Source: JAVDCA01 sp963819385 (GTDB lineage: Bacteria > Pseudomonadota > Alphaproteobacteria > Rhizobiales > Xanthobacteraceae). From it: a DNA stretch of 64,000 bases. The stretch lies in the NCBI GenBank assembly GCA_963819385.1, contig CAWFVV010000003.1, forward strand, positions 496,001 through 560,000, given 5' to 3'. A program made the position numbers and the translations under genes. The first letter of the stretch is position 1, and the number at the start of each line of letters is the position of its first letter. Below are positions 8,045 to 17,181 of the stretch, one piece after another. The notes below the pieces were generated by a model that saw nothing but the letters and a program-made list of their open reading frames with translations, searched no databases and was not told the origin of the DNA.

Positions 8045-9187
8045 ATGTCGGAGCGCATCCGCGAGTTCCTCCGCAACCGTCGTGCGGAGGGAAAGGACGA
8101 CGCACCATGCCTGGTCGTCGACCTCGACGTCGTTCGCGACAACTACCAGGCCTTTGCCAAGTCGTTGCCGGACACGCGCGTGTTCTACGCCGTGAAGGCG
8201 AATCCGGCGCCTGAGGTCCTGTGCCTGCTGGCCAAGCTCGGCTCCTGCTTCGACACCGCCTCGATCCCCGAGATCGAGATGGTGCTCGCCGCCGGCGCCC
8301 TGCCTGACCGCATCTCGTACGGCAACACGATCAAGAAGGAGCGCGACATCGCGCGGGCTTTCGAGCTCGGCGTGCGCCTCTTCGCGGTCGACTGCACGGC
8401 CGAGGTCGAGAAGGTCGCCCGCGCGGCGCCCGGCTCGAAGGTCTTCTGCCGGTTCCTGCAGGAGTGCGCCGGCGCCGAATGGCCGCTGTCGCGCAAGTTC
8501 GGCTGCGATCCCGCGATGGCAGTCGACGTGCTGGAGCATGCCCACCGCCTGGGCCTCGTCGCCCATGGCGTGTCGTTCCACGTGGGCTCGCAGCAGCGGC
8601 GCACCCAGGCCTGGGACGCGGCGCTGAAGTCGGCCGCCAAGATCTTCCGCACCTGTGCTGAGCGCGGCATCAACCTCAGCATGGTGAACCTCGGCGGCGG
8701 CTTCCCGACCCGGTACCTCAAGGAGGTTCCGGCGGTGAAGAGCTATGGGACGGCGATCTTCCGGGCGCTGCGCAAGCACTTCGGCAACGCGATCCCGGAG
8801 ACGATCATCGAGCCCGGCCGCGGCATGGTCGGCAACGCGGGTGTGATCGAGGCGGAAGTCGTGCTGGTCTCGAAGAAGAGCGACGCCGAGCAGGTCCGCT
8901 GGGTCTATCTCGACATCGGCAAGTTCGGCGGCCTCGCCGAGACGATGGACGAGTCGATCCGCTACCCCATCCGCACGCCGCATGACGGCGACGAGATGGC
9001 CGCCTGCGTGATCGCGGGTCCGACCTGCAACTCGGTGGACGTCCTGTACGAGAAGGAGCCGTATCTGCTCCCCGTCAGCCTTGAGATCGGCGACAAGGTG
9101 CTGATCGAGGGCACGGGCGCCTATACGACCACCTACTCGGCGGTCGCCTTCAACGGCTTCTCGCCGCTCAAGTCCTTCCACATCTGA
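8045..9187 (+). CDS. odc: Ornithine decarboxylase, PLP fold-III type
   Basis: 380 aa. This cytoplasmic enzyme decarboxylates ornithine (possibly also lysine) to putrescine. Pyridoxal phosphate would bind Lys51 in VFYAVKANP. Other family residues are His179 (VSFHVGSQ), the glycine loop NLGGGFPTRY (215-224), EPGR at 256-259 and the catalytic Cys328 in AGPTCNSVDVLYE. Length and motifs match alphaproteobacterial eukaryotic-type decarboxylases. The ATG follows GGGGAGAGCGCC. The GNAT gene and homospermidine synthase follow on the same strand, so putrescine is probably converted to homospermidine. The long leader suggests control at the RNA level. Confidence 0.95.
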   Translation: MSERIREFLRNRRAEGKDDAPCLVVDLDVVRDNYQAFAKSLPDTRVFYAVKANPAPEVLCLLAKLGSCFDTASIPEIEMVLAAGALPDRISYGNTIKKERDIARAFELGVRLFAVDCTAEVEKVARAAPGSKVFCRFLQECAGAEWPLSRKFGCDPAMAVDVLEHAHRLGLVAHGVSFHVGSQQRRTQAWDAALKSAAKIFRTCAERGINLSMVNLGGGFPTRYLKEVPAVKSYGTAIFRALRKHFGNAIPETIIEPGRGMVGNAGVIEAEVVLVSKKSDAEQVRWVYLDIGKFGGLAETMDESIRYPIRTPHDGDEMAACVIAGPTCNSVDVLYEKEPYLLPVSLEIGDKVLIEGTGAYTTTYSAVAFNGFSPLKSFHI

Positions 9188-9215
9188 GCCGCGCGCTACG
9201 GCGCGCGTCCGGTGA

Positions 9216-9241
9216 CGGCGCACCAGCTTGCTGGTGCGCCG
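9216..9241 (+). terminator. Perfect hairpin downstream of odc
   Basis: An 11-bp GC-rich stem with a four-base loop (CTTG) starts 28 bp after the odc stop. No T-tract follows, so it may be an RNA-stability or attenuation element within the odc-GNAT-hss unit rather than an intrinsic terminator. Confidence 0.5.
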
Positions 9242-9349
9242 GTGCCCCTGCGCATGTTCCGGCGAAAGCCCTGGCCTCCGGTGTGAACCGGGGGCGCCGG
9301 TTGGCCGACCACGAACATGCGCCGAGCATGAATCGGCGGAGGAACTGCC

Positions 9350-9889
9350 ATGATCACGATTCGTTCGGAAGACGTTGGCGACGTCGCGGCGCGTGAGGCG
9401 CTGCTCGACCGCGCCTACGGCCCGGTCCGCTTCACCAAGCCGTCGCAGCAGTTGCGCGCGGGCCGCGCGCCGGCGCTTGCCTTCGTCGCGCTCGACAAGG
9501 GCGAGGTCGTCGGCACCGTGCGGCTGTGGCCGGTGCTCGCGGGCGCCGGGCGGCCGGCGCTGCTGCTCGGCCCGCTCGCGGTGCATCCCGGGTGCCGCTG
9601 CCGCGGCATCGGCGCCGCCCTGACGTGGCGCGCGCTCCGCGCCGCCCGCGAGGCGGGTCACGCCGCCGTGCTGCTGGTGGGCGACGCGTCCTACTACGCG
9701 CGCTTCGGCTTCACGGCGGACAAGACCGGCGCGCTGGCGATGCCGGGCGCCTGGGAGCCGGCGCGTCTCCTGGGCCTCGAGCTCGCGGCCGGCGCGCTCG
9801 ACGGCGCGCACGGCGCCATTCGCGCCGCGGCCCGCCGTCGTCCGGCGGCCCGTACTGCCACGCCCGTTGCCGTCGCACAGGCGGCATAA
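9350..9889 (+). CDS. GNAT-family N-acetyltransferase of the odc cluster
   Basis: 179 aa. The acetyl-CoA-binding core is visible: LLLGPLAVHPGCRCRGIGAA at about residues 70-90 (the R/Q-x-x-G-x-G/A loop) and YYARFGFT near 121-128. A GNAT gene at this position between ornithine decarboxylase and homospermidine synthase is a recurrent alphaproteobacterial arrangement, so polyamine acetylation is a reasonable but unproven role. GGAGGAACTGCC precedes the ATG, a good ribosome-binding site. Confidence 0.88.
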   Translation: MITIRSEDVGDVAAREALLDRAYGPVRFTKPSQQLRAGRAPALAFVALDKGEVVGTVRLWPVLAGAGRPALLLGPLAVHPGCRCRGIGAALTWRALRAAREAGHAAVLLVGDASYYARFGFTADKTGALAMPGAWEPARLLGLELAAGALDGAHGAIRAAARRRPAARTATPVAVAQAA

Positions 9890-9899
9890 ACCGGCTGCA

Positions 9900-9948
9900 G
9901 CGCATATCCCGGCGACGTGGACACCGGTTCGCCGACAAGGATATGCGC
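9900..9948. repeat. 49-bp palindromic repeat, family C copy 1
   Basis: It begins GCGCATATCC and ends with the exact reverse complement, GGATATGCGC. An inner CCGGCGACG.../CCGG stem can also form. A second copy, differing at two internal positions, is at 17182-17230. It lies between the GNAT gene and homospermidine synthase. Confidence 0.85.
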
Positions 9949-10047
9949 AAATCAAAGAGCCCGGAGTACTTCCCTCGGTGCCGCGCGAGCGATAATCGTG
10001 CGGCACCTTTGTTTTTCCCGCACGTCCCGCACTCCCGGAGATTTCCG

Positions 10048-11478
10048 ATGACCCAATGGCCGGTGCATGGCCGCATCAGCGGCCCGATCGTGATGATCGG
10101 GTTCGGTTCGATCGGCAAAGGCACCCTGCCGCTGATCGAGCGTCATTTCGACTTCGACAAGACGCGCCTCGTCGTCATCGACCCGGAGGACAAGGACCGC
10201 AAGCTGCTCGACGAGCGCGGCATCCGCTTCATCCACCAGGCCGTGACCCGCAAGAACTACCGCGAGCTGCTCACCCCGCTGCTGACCGCCGGCGGCGGCC
10301 AGGGCTTCTGCGTCAACCTGTCGGTCGACACTTCCTCGCTCGACATCATGGAGCTTTGCCGCGAGATCGGCGCGCTCTACGTCGACACCGTGATCGAGCC
10401 CTGGGTCGGCTTCTATTTCGACTCCAAGCTCGGCCCGGAGTCGCGCTCGAACTATGCGCTGCGCGAGACCGTGCTGGCGGCGCGGCGCAAGAACCTGGGC
10501 GGCACCACCGCGGTCTCGTGCTGCGGCGCCAATCCCGGCATGGTGTCGTGGCTCGTCAAGCAGGCGCTGCTCAACCTCGCCGGCGACCTCAAGCTCAAGT
10601 TCAAGGAGCCTAAGTCCCGCGAGGAGTGGGGCCGGCTTGCCAAGAAGGCCGGCGTGAAAGGCATCCATATCGCCGAGCGCGACACCCAGCGGGCCCGGCA
10701 TCCCAAGCCGATGGACGTCTTCGTCAACACATGGTCGGTCGAGGGCTTCGTGTCGGAGGGCATGCAGCCGGCCGAGCTCGGCTGGGGCACCCACGAAAAG
10801 TGGATGCCGACGAACGGGCACAAGCATAAGACCGGCTGCGGCGCCGCGATCTACCTGACCCAGCCTGGCGCCAACACCCGGGTGCGCTCGTGGACGCCGA
10901 CCGCGCGCGGCCAATACGGCTTCCTGGTCACCCACAACGAGTCGATCTCGATCGCCGACTTCTTCACGGTGCGCGACGGCCGCAAGGTGCTCTACCGGCC
11001 GACCTGCCACTACGCCTATCACCCCTGCAACGACGCGGTGCTGTCGCTGCACGAGATGTTCGGCCGCGCCGGCGAGCGCCAGCCCGATCACGTCATCCTG
11101 GACGAGCACGACATCGTCGACGGCATCGACGAGCTCGGCGTGCTGCTCTACGGCCACAAGAAGAACGCCTACTGGTACGGTTCCCAGCTCTCGATCGAGG
11201 AGACGCGGCGCATCGCGCCCTACCAGAACGCGACCGGCCTGCAGGTGACCTCGGCGGTGCTCGCCGGCATGGTCTGGGCGCTGGAGAACCCGACCGCCGG
11301 CATCGTCGAGGCCGACGAGATGGATTTCCGCCGCTGCCTCGAGGTGCAGATGCCGTATCTCGGTCCGGTGATCGGCCAGTACACCGACTGGACGCCGCTC
11401 ACCGGCCGGCCGGGACTCTTTGCCGAGGACATCGACAAGCGCGATCCCTGGCAGTTCAGGAACGTGCTGGTGCGGTGA
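10048..11478 (+). CDS. hss: Homospermidine synthase
   Basis: 476 aa, the usual length of bacterial homospermidine synthases of the saccharopine-dehydrogenase-like fold. The N-terminus has an NAD-binding Rossmann loop (VMIGFGSIGKGTLPLIERH, residues about 12-30), followed by LVVIDPEDKD. Later conserved stretches include CCGANPGMVSWLVKQAL and the central NTWSVEGFVSE. It condenses two putrescines, or putrescine and spermidine, to homospermidine with NAD+. Upstream odc supplies putrescine. I chose the ATG at 10048 (MTQWPVHGRISGP); the upstream in-frame stretch runs through the family C repeat and is not coding. Confidence 0.94.
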   Translation: MTQWPVHGRISGPIVMIGFGSIGKGTLPLIERHFDFDKTRLVVIDPEDKDRKLLDERGIRFIHQAVTRKNYRELLTPLLTAGGGQGFCVNLSVDTSSLDIMELCREIGALYVDTVIEPWVGFYFDSKLGPESRSNYALRETVLAARRKNLGGTTAVSCCGANPGMVSWLVKQALLNLAGDLKLKFKEPKSREEWGRLAKKAGVKGIHIAERDTQRARHPKPMDVFVNTWSVEGFVSEGMQPAELGWGTHEKWMPTNGHKHKTGCGAAIYLTQPGANTRVRSWTPTARGQYGFLVTHNESISIADFFTVRDGRKVLYRPTCHYAYHPCNDAVLSLHEMFGRAGERQPDHVILDEHDIVDGIDELGVLLYGHKKNAYWYGSQLSIEETRRIAPYQNATGLQVTSAVLAGMVWALENPTAGIVEADEMDFRRCLEVQMPYLGPVIGQYTDWTPLTGRPGLFAEDIDKRDPWQFRNVLVR

Positions 11479-11485
11479 CTGGCGG

Positions 11486-11568
11486 GTAGGATGGGTTGAG
11501 CGAAGCGAAACCCATCATCTATGAGGCGCCGTAAAGCGATGGGTTTCGCTTCGCTCAACCCATCCTAC
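11486..11568. repeat. Inverted repeat, family F (31-bp perfect arms)
   Basis: The arms at 11486-11516 (starting GTAGGATGGG) and 11538-11568 (ending CCCATCCTAC) are exact reverse complements separated by 21 bases. The element lies between convergent genes (hss and the WD40 gene), where it can terminate both transcripts. The ATGGGTT/GCGAAGC composition matches palindromic repeats common in related genomes. Confidence 0.85.
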
Positions 11569-11603
11569 GCGCCGCTCGCGGGCAATGAGGCCGCGTGACG
11601 AGA

Positions 11604-12602
11604 CTAAAGCGCGATCACGCCCGCGGCGCCATCCTCGGTCCCGAACGCCAACCGGCTGCCGGCCGCATTCCAGGCGATCGCCGTGATCGGCGAGCCGCCG
11701 GGCGCGTGCGCCAGCACCTCGGCGCCGTCCTCGATCCGCGTCAGCAGCAGCATGCCGTCCTCGTAGCCGGCCGCGCACACCTCCTGCCGCGGATGCGCCG
11801 CCACCGCCGAAATTCGGTGCTCGGATGGACTGAGCACCTTCGGATTCTTCCCCATCGGCCCATCCTTGCCGACGAAAGGCCACACCACGAGCTGGCTCGC
11901 CCCCGAGGTCGCGAGCCACTTCGCGCCCGGCCCCCAGCTCGTCGAGCGCACCTTGGCGGCGTAGCCCGACATGCGCATGTGCTTGCCGTCGACCAGGCGC
12001 CAGCCGTGCAGCATTGGCTCCTGCATGGTGGTGACCAGGAAGCGGCCATCCGGGCTGTACGTCGCGCCGAGATGCGAGCCCTTCCACTCGAGCGCTTCGG
12101 GCTTCGCGTCCGGCGCGTTCGGGAACCAGAGCGTCGCGCCGTTGTAATGCGCGATCGCCAGCCGAAAGCCCTTCGGCGCAAACGCGAGCCCGCCGGCGCT
12201 CGACGGCAGGTCGAGGCTGCGCTCGCCCTTGGTGGTGCGCACGAAGGCCTGCTTGCCGCATGACCACGCGACGCTGTCATGGGTGATCGCGACGTGATCG
12301 ATCCAGCGCCGCTTGGCGTCGGTCGCGAGCGTCTCGCTCTCGCCCGCCGGACCGGTCGCCACGACCTTGCCGTCGTCACCGCCCGTGACGATGCGCGTCC
12401 CGTCGCAGGCCGATGCCAGGATCCCGCCGCCATGGGCCGCGACGCGCTGTTCCTCGCCGTCGCGCCAAAAGAGCAGCGCCTCCTCGCCAAGCACGAAGAC
12501 CGGAACGTCGCCGAGGAAGTGCACGGCGACGACCGCGCCGCCGGCCGCAACCGGGCGGACGCGATCGGTGATCGAGGCGGTATCGGTACGGACGTCGCTC
12601 AT
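11604..12602 (-). CDS. WD40-repeat protein linked to CobW GTPase
   Basis: 332 aa, starting MSDVRTDTASITDRVRPVAA. Several degenerate WD40 blades are visible: GDDGKVVATG, AYSPDGRFLVTT-like and EDGMLLLTRIEDGAEVLA, each with Gly-His/Asp turns. One such propeller probably fills the whole protein. There is no signal peptide. The start is only 4 bp after the stop of the CobW-type gene on the same strand, so they form an operon. WD40 proteins beside COG0523 GTPases are seen in related alphaproteobacteria; the biochemical role is unknown. Open frame continues 8 codons upstream into the cobW gene, but the ATG at 12602 is preferred. Confidence 0.82.
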   Translation of the reverse strand: MSDVRTDTASITDRVRPVAAGGAVVAVHFLGDVPVFVLGEEALLFWRDGEEQRVAAHGGGILASACDGTRIVTGGDDGKVVATGPAGESETLATDAKRRWIDHVAITHDSVAWSCGKQAFVRTTKGERSLDLPSSAGGLAFAPKGFRLAIAHYNGATLWFPNAPDAKPEALEWKGSHLGATYSPDGRFLVTTMQEPMLHGWRLVDGKHMRMSGYAAKVRSTSWGPGAKWLATSGASQLVVWPFVGKDGPMGKNPKVLSPSEHRISAVAAHPRQEVCAAGYEDGMLLLTRIEDGAEVLAHAPGGSPITAIAWNAAGSRLAFGTEDGAAGVIAL

Positions 12603-12606
12603 CCGC

Positions 12607-13644
12607 CTACGCCACGCACTCCGCAAAGCCCTTGCGGATCATCTCTTCGGGCATGTCGCGGCCGATGAAGACGGCGCGGCTCAGGCGCTCCTCGCCGTCG
12701 TTCCATTGCCGCTGGTGGTCGCCGTCGAGGATCATGTGCACGCCCTGGAAGACGAAGCGCTCGGGATCGTCCTTGAACGACAGGATGCCCTTGCAGCGCA
12801 AGATCTTCTGCCCCTCCTGCGCCACCAGGTTCTGGATCCAGGGGAAGAACTTGTCGGGATCGAGCGGCTTCTCGGTCTTCAGCGAGAACGATTGCATGTC
12901 CTCGTCGTGATAGTGCTTGAGGCCGCCATGATCATGGTCGTGATCGTGGTGATGATCATGGCCGTGGTCATGGTGATGATCGTGGTCGTGCCCGTTGCCC
13001 TCCTCCAGGAAGGCCGGCTCGATGTCGAGGATGCGGTCGAGGTCGAAGGCGTTGCGGCCGAGCACCTCGGCCAGCGGGATGGCGCAACGCTGCGTGCGGT
13101 GCAGCTTGGCGTAGGGGTTGATCCCGCGAATGCGCGCCTCGACCTCGCGGAGATCGGCGTCGCTGACGAGATCGGTCTTGTTGATCAGGATCACGTCCGC
13201 GAACGCAATCTGGTTCTTCGCCTCGGGCGCGTCGCGCAGGCGATCCTTGAGCCACTTGGCGTCCGCGACCGTCACGACCGCGTCGAGCTTGGCTTTCTTG
13301 CCCACGTTCTCGTCGACGAAGAAGGTCTGCGCCACCGGCGCCGGATCGGCCAATCCCGTCGTCTCGACGATGATCGCGTCGAACTTGCCCTTGCGCCGCA
13401 TCAGCCCGTCGATGATGCGGATCAGGTCGCCGCGCACCGTGCAGCAGATGCAGCCGTTGTTCATCTCGAACACTTCCTCGTCGGCGCCCACGACGAGGTC
13501 GTTGTCGATGCCGATCTCGCCGAACTCGTTCACGATCACGGCGAACTTCTGGCCGTGCGGCTCCGAGAGGATGCGGTTGAGCAGCGTGGTCTTGCCGGCG
13601 CCGAGATAGCCGGTGAGCACCGTGACGGGAATTTTGTCGGACAT
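12607..13644 (-). CDS. CobW/COG0523-family GTP-binding metal chaperone
   Basis: 345 aa. The P-loop GYLGAGKTT is at residues 12-20. The CxCC metal motif is C65-I-C67-C68 in NNGCICCTVRGDL. Walker B-like ETTGLADPAPV is near 95-104, and the guanine-specificity motif NKTD is near 155. A very His/Asp-rich linker (residues 219-246) precedes the C-terminal CobW_C domain. These proteins shuttle Zn2+, Co2+ or similar metals to client proteins. The His-rich loop suggests zinc or cobalt binding. The cobalt-type nitrile hydratase in the same window is suggestive, but the two are 10 kb apart. It forms an operon with the WD40 gene. Confidence 0.9.
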   Translation of the reverse strand: MSDKIPVTVLTGYLGAGKTTLLNRILSEPHGQKFAVIVNEFGEIGIDNDLVVGADEEVFEMNNGCICCTVRGDLIRIIDGLMRRKGKFDAIIVETTGLADPAPVAQTFFVDENVGKKAKLDAVVTVADAKWLKDRLRDAPEAKNQIAFADVILINKTDLVSDADLREVEARIRGINPYAKLHRTQRCAIPLAEVLGRNAFDLDRILDIEPAFLEEGNGHDHDHHHDHGHDHHHDHDHDHGGLKHYHDEDMQSFSLKTEKPLDPDKFFPWIQNLVAQEGQKILRCKGILSFKDDPERFVFQGVHMILDGDHQRQWNDGEERLSRAVFIGRDMPEEMIRKGFAECVA

Positions 13645-13719
13645 TGGGTTCTCCGTGGGGCCTCTATATAGGGGATCGAAGGGCCGCTAGAAATCCCTTG
13701 AACAGGCACGGCGCTAGCG

Positions 13720-13853
13720 CTCCCTCTCCCCGCTTGCGGGGAGAGGGTCGGGGTGAGGGGGCGTCTCCACGAGTCATTACTTGCGATATGTCTTGCTGAG
13801 ACTCAGCGCCCCTCACCCCAACCCTCTCCCCGTAAGAACGGGGAGAGGGAGCG
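13720..13853. repeat. Palindromic repeat, family B copy 1
   Basis: A composite element with left stem CTCCCTCTCCCCGC/GCGGGGAGAGGG and right stem CTCTCCCCGTAAG/ACGGGGAGAGGGAG. Between them are a GTCGGGGTGAGGGG block and its complement CCCCTCACCCCAACC. Related copies occur at 27191, 30371, 34190, 35250 and 38308. It is upstream of the TRAP permease genes. Confidence 0.85.
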
Positions 13854-13882
13854 CGGGCGCCATGCCGGGCTCGAAGGACAGC

Positions 13883-14413
13883 ATGCGCAACCGCCTCGCC
13901 GCCTTCGCCTCACACATCGACCGCCTGACCGCCGCGGTCGGGCGCGCCGTCACGTGGTGCCTCCTCGCCATGGTGGTGGTGCAGGTCGTCGTCGTGCTGA
14001 TGCGCTACGTGCTCGGTCTTGGCTCGATCTGGCTCTCCGAGACGATCCTCTACGCCCACGCGGCCCTGTTCATGGGTGCGGCCGCCTGGACGCTGCAGCG
14101 GGGTGGCCACGTGCGGGTCGACATTTTCTATACGGGCGCCTCGCCGCGTACCCGCGCGCTGGTCGATCTCGTCGGCGCGCTGGCCCTGCTGTTGCCGTTC
14201 GTCGGCGTGCTCGCCTGGTTCGCGCTGCCCTATGTCGCGCGCTCGTGGGCGATCCTCGAGCGCTCGCCCGAGGCGAGCGGTCTGCCGCTGGTGTTTCTGC
14301 TCAAGACGCTGATCCCGCTGTTCGCCGTGCTGCTCGGCCTGCAGGGCCTCGCGCAGGCGGCGCGCGCCTGGCTCGTGCTGGTCGGTCCGGCGGCCGCCGA
14401 GCCCGGCCGCTGA
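13883..14413 (+). CDS. TRAP transporter small permease (DctQ type)
   Basis: 176 aa with four predicted membrane helices (starting near WCLLAMVVVQVVVVLMRYV, ILYAHAALFMGAAAW, LVGALALLLPFVGVLAWFA and LLKTLIPLFAVLLGLQGLA). The DctQ pattern RYVLGLGSIWLSE is at about residues 38-50. ATG at 13862 is also in frame; AAGGA four bases before the ATG at 13883 favours the shorter form. It pairs with the large permease, which starts 7 bp after its stop. No DctP substrate-binding gene is nearby. Confidence 0.87.
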   Translation: MRNRLAAFASHIDRLTAAVGRAVTWCLLAMVVVQVVVVLMRYVLGLGSIWLSETILYAHAALFMGAAAWTLQRGGHVRVDIFYTGASPRTRALVDLVGALALLLPFVGVLAWFALPYVARSWAILERSPEASGLPLVFLLKTLIPLFAVLLGLQGLAQAARAWLVLVGPAAAEPGR

Positions 14414-14420
14414 GGCGCCG

Positions 14421-16002
14421 ATGGGCTTGCCGGAGCTGCTCGCCGTTCTCCTGGTCGTCGCGGTCTGCGCGCTGTTGATGGCCGGCTATCCGGTTGCCTT
14501 CACGCTCGGCGGGGCGGCGCTCGCCTTCGCGGTCGTCGGCGCTCTCTTCGGCGTCATGCGCTTCTCGCTCCTCGGCGCGCTGCCGCCGCGCGTGTTCGGC
14601 GTAATGACCAACGAGGTGCTGCTCGCGATCCCGCTGTTCATCCTGATGGGCGTGATGCTCGAGCGCTCGCGCATCGCCGAGGACCTGCTCGAAACCATGG
14701 GGCGGCTCTTCGGCCGCCTCACCGGCGGCCTCGCGATCTCGGTGACCCTCGTCGGCGTGCTGCTTGCCGCCGCCAAGGGCGTGGTCGGCGCGACCGTCGT
14801 CACCATGGGGCTGATCACGCTGCCCGCCATGCTGCGCCACGGCTACAACCGGCGCCTCGCCGCCGGCACCGTCGCGGCGACCGGCACGCTCGCCCAGATC
14901 ATGCCGCCCGCGACCGTGCTGGTGCTGCTCGGCGACCAGCTCAACAACGCCTACCAGGCCGCCCAGCTGGCCGAAGGCAAGTTCGCGCCCGACCAGGTGT
15001 CGGTGAGCGACCTGTTCGCCGGCGCCGTGGTGCCGGCGCTCGCGCTGGTCGGGCTCTATCTCGCGTTCCAGATCGGCGTTGCGGTGCTGTATCCGCAGGC
15101 CTGCCCGGCCGTCCCGCCGGATCCCGCTGCGCCGAAGGGCGCCGCGATGATCCGCCGCCTCGCCGAGGCGCTGGTCGCTCCGCTCGCGCTGATCGTGGTG
15201 GTGCTGGGCTCGATTCTCGGCGGGCTCGCGACCCCGACCGAGGCGGCGGCGGTCGGCGCCTTCGGCGCCATGCTGCTCACGGCGCGCAAGGTCGCGCCCA
15301 CGCGGTCACGGCCCGTGCTGCTCGCGATCCTCGCCGCCGCCGGCCTGCTCGTGCTGCACCACGTCGCCGACCTGCGGGTCGGCCGCAGCGACGCGGGCGC
15401 CTGGGATGATGCCGCGCTCGCAGCTCGCGTTCGCGCTGCTGGCGGTCCTCGCCTATGGCGCCGCCATGGCCATCGCGACGATCGCGCGCGCAAATGTCCT
15501 TGCCGAGACGCTCGCCGCCACCACTCACATCACGGCGATGATCTTCACCATCCTGATCGGCGCGACCATGTTCAGCCTGGTCTTTCGCGGGCTGGGCGGC
15601 GACGACATGGTGCAGCGCGCGCTCGGTCACCTGCCGGGCGGTGCCGCCGGCGCGATCCTGGTCGTGATGGTCGCGATGTTCCTGCTCGGCTTCGTGATGG
15701 ATGCCTTCGAGATCATCTTCGTGGTGGTGCCGATCGTGGCGCCGCCGCTCTTGCGCCTGCCGGGCGTCGACCCGGTCTGGCTCGGCATCCTGATGGCCGT
15801 GAACCTGCAGACGTCGTACCTGCATCCGCCGCTCGGGCCGACGCTGTTCTACCTGCGTGGCGTCGCGCCGCGCGAGGTCACGACGCTCGACATCTATATC
15901 GGCGTCATCCCGTTCGTGCTCATTCAGCTCGTAATGCTGGTCGTGCTGTGGTTTGTGCCGGGGCTCGCGACCTTCCTGCCGCATATGCTGGCAGGCCGAT
16001 GA
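14421..16002 (+). CDS. TRAP transporter large permease (DctM type), frameshifted near 15404
   Basis: About 526 aa once repaired, with the many helices typical of DctM and the extra central insertion seen in the long subgroup. N-terminal part: LLMAGYPVAFTLGGAALAFA, IPLFILMGVMLERS, TVVTMGLITLPAML and GTLAQIMPPATVLVLLGDQL. The C-terminal half (DDMVQRALGHLPGGAAGAIL, AFEIIFVVVPIVAPPLL, MAVNLQTSYLHPPLGPTLFY) lies in the next frame and stops at 16002. Dropping one G from the ggg at 15403-15405 gives a continuous ...GAWMMPRSQLAFALL... The partner subunit is immediately upstream. The substrate is unknown. Confidence 0.85.
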
Positions 16003-16042
16003 GGCGCCTCGCCGGCCGCACCGACGCGACACGCGCCGCGAA

Positions 16043-16321
16043 TCAGTCCCGGACCGAAAGCACGTGCCGGTGGTGTCGATGATGCATGTGATAATGGAGC
16101 TCGGCATTCTGCGGCAGGCCGCAATGGGTGTACCAGGACTGATTCCGGTAATTCCATTTCACGCAGCCGGCCTCGTTCATCTGGTACGTGTCGCCGTAGT
16201 CGTACAGCTGCGAGTAGGCGTACCAATGCGGCTCGAGGCGATTGGCCTGCGCCGGCAGGGGCACCGCACAGAACGCCACGCCGGCGGTCACCAACAAGCT
16301 CGCTTTGCGCAATAGATTCAT
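16043..16321 (-). CDS. Small secreted His/Tyr-rich protein
   Basis: 92 aa with a clear signal peptide (MNLLRKASLLVTAGVAFCAV, with cleavage likely after PLPAQA). The mature part is rich in Tyr, Trp and His (EPHWYAYSQLYDYGD), has two cysteines (EAGCVKWNYRNQSWYTHCG) and ends in a His cluster (HYHMHHRHHRHVLSVRD). The ATG at 16321 is preferred over the longer in-frame start at 16351. It converges with the TRAP genes. The His tail could bind metal; no family is recognised. Confidence 0.65.
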   Translation of the reverse strand: MNLLRKASLLVTAGVAFCAVPLPAQANRLEPHWYAYSQLYDYGDTYQMNEAGCVKWNYRNQSWYTHCGLPQNAELHYHMHHRHHRHVLSVRD

Positions 16322-16401
16322 GGGTTGCCCCCTTCTGCAAACTGGACGCATGATTTAAGTCCGTTATGCCCTTTGGTTCAAGGGCAGATCGAGGATGTTT
16401 C

Positions 16402-17178
16402 ATGAAAGCCGCCGAATTGTTCGACCTCACGGGACGCGTGGCCCTCGTCACCGGCGCGTCGAGCGGGCTCGGCGCCCGCTTTGCGACCGTGCTGGCCGAG
16501 AACGGCGCCGCCGTCGCGTTGGTGGCGCGGCGCGCCGACAGGCTCGAGGTTTTGCGGCGCAAGATCGCGGCGGCCGGCGGCAAGGCGATCGCGGTCGAGG
16601 CAGACGTGCTCGACCGCGCCGCGATGACGAAAGCGTTCGACGCGGCCGAGAAGGCCTTCGGCACCGTCACGGTCCTGGTCAACAACGCCGGCATCGCGCA
16701 CGCGGATCGGGCCGTGGAGATGAGCGAAGAGAAATGGCGCCGCGTGCTCGCGACCAATCTCGACGCCGTGTTCTACTGGGCGCAGGAGGGCGCGCGGCGC
16801 ATGCTCGCGGCGGGCCAGAAAGGCGCCGTCATCAACATCGCCTCGGTGCTCGGCTTCGGCGTCGCCAAGGGCGTCGTCGCCTACGCGACCGCCAAGGCCG
16901 GCGTGATCCAGCTCACCAAGGCGCTCGCCGTCGAGCTCGCTTTCAAGGGCGTGCGGGTCAACGCGATCGCGCCCGGCTGGTTCGTGACCGAGATCAACCA
17001 TGACTTTCTCACCAGTGGCGAGGGGAGGGCCCTCACGCGCGAGATCCCGGTCGGCCGTTTCGGCGAGGACGGCGATCTCGACGGAACCTTGCTGCTGCTC
17101 GCCTCCGACGCCGGCCGCTACATCGCGGGCACGACCATCGTGGTCGACGGCGGCCAGATGGTGGCGCTGCGCGGGTAA
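16402..17178 (+). CDS. SDR-family NAD(P)-dependent oxidoreductase
   Basis: 258 aa, a classical short-chain dehydrogenase. The cofactor loop TGASSGLG is at residues 17-24, NNAG at 94-97, and the catalytic Ser148 and Y161-x-x-x-K165 (YATAK). The C-terminus has the usual LASDAGRYIAGTTIVVDGG. The substrate is not evident. Its neighbour is an acyl-CoA dehydrogenase on the same strand 68 bp away, so the pair may act in degradation of a fatty or branched acid; this is inference. Confidence 0.93.
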   Translation: MKAAELFDLTGRVALVTGASSGLGARFATVLAENGAAVALVARRADRLEVLRRKIAAAGGKAIAVEADVLDRAAMTKAFDAAEKAFGTVTVLVNNAGIAHADRAVEMSEEKWRRVLATNLDAVFYWAQEGARRMLAAGQKGAVINIASVLGFGVAKGVVAYATAKAGVIQLTKALAVELAFKGVRVNAIAPGWFVTEINHDFLTSGEGRALTREIPVGRFGEDGDLDGTLLLLASDAGRYIAGTTIVVDGGQMVALRG

Positions 17179-17181
17179 CCG

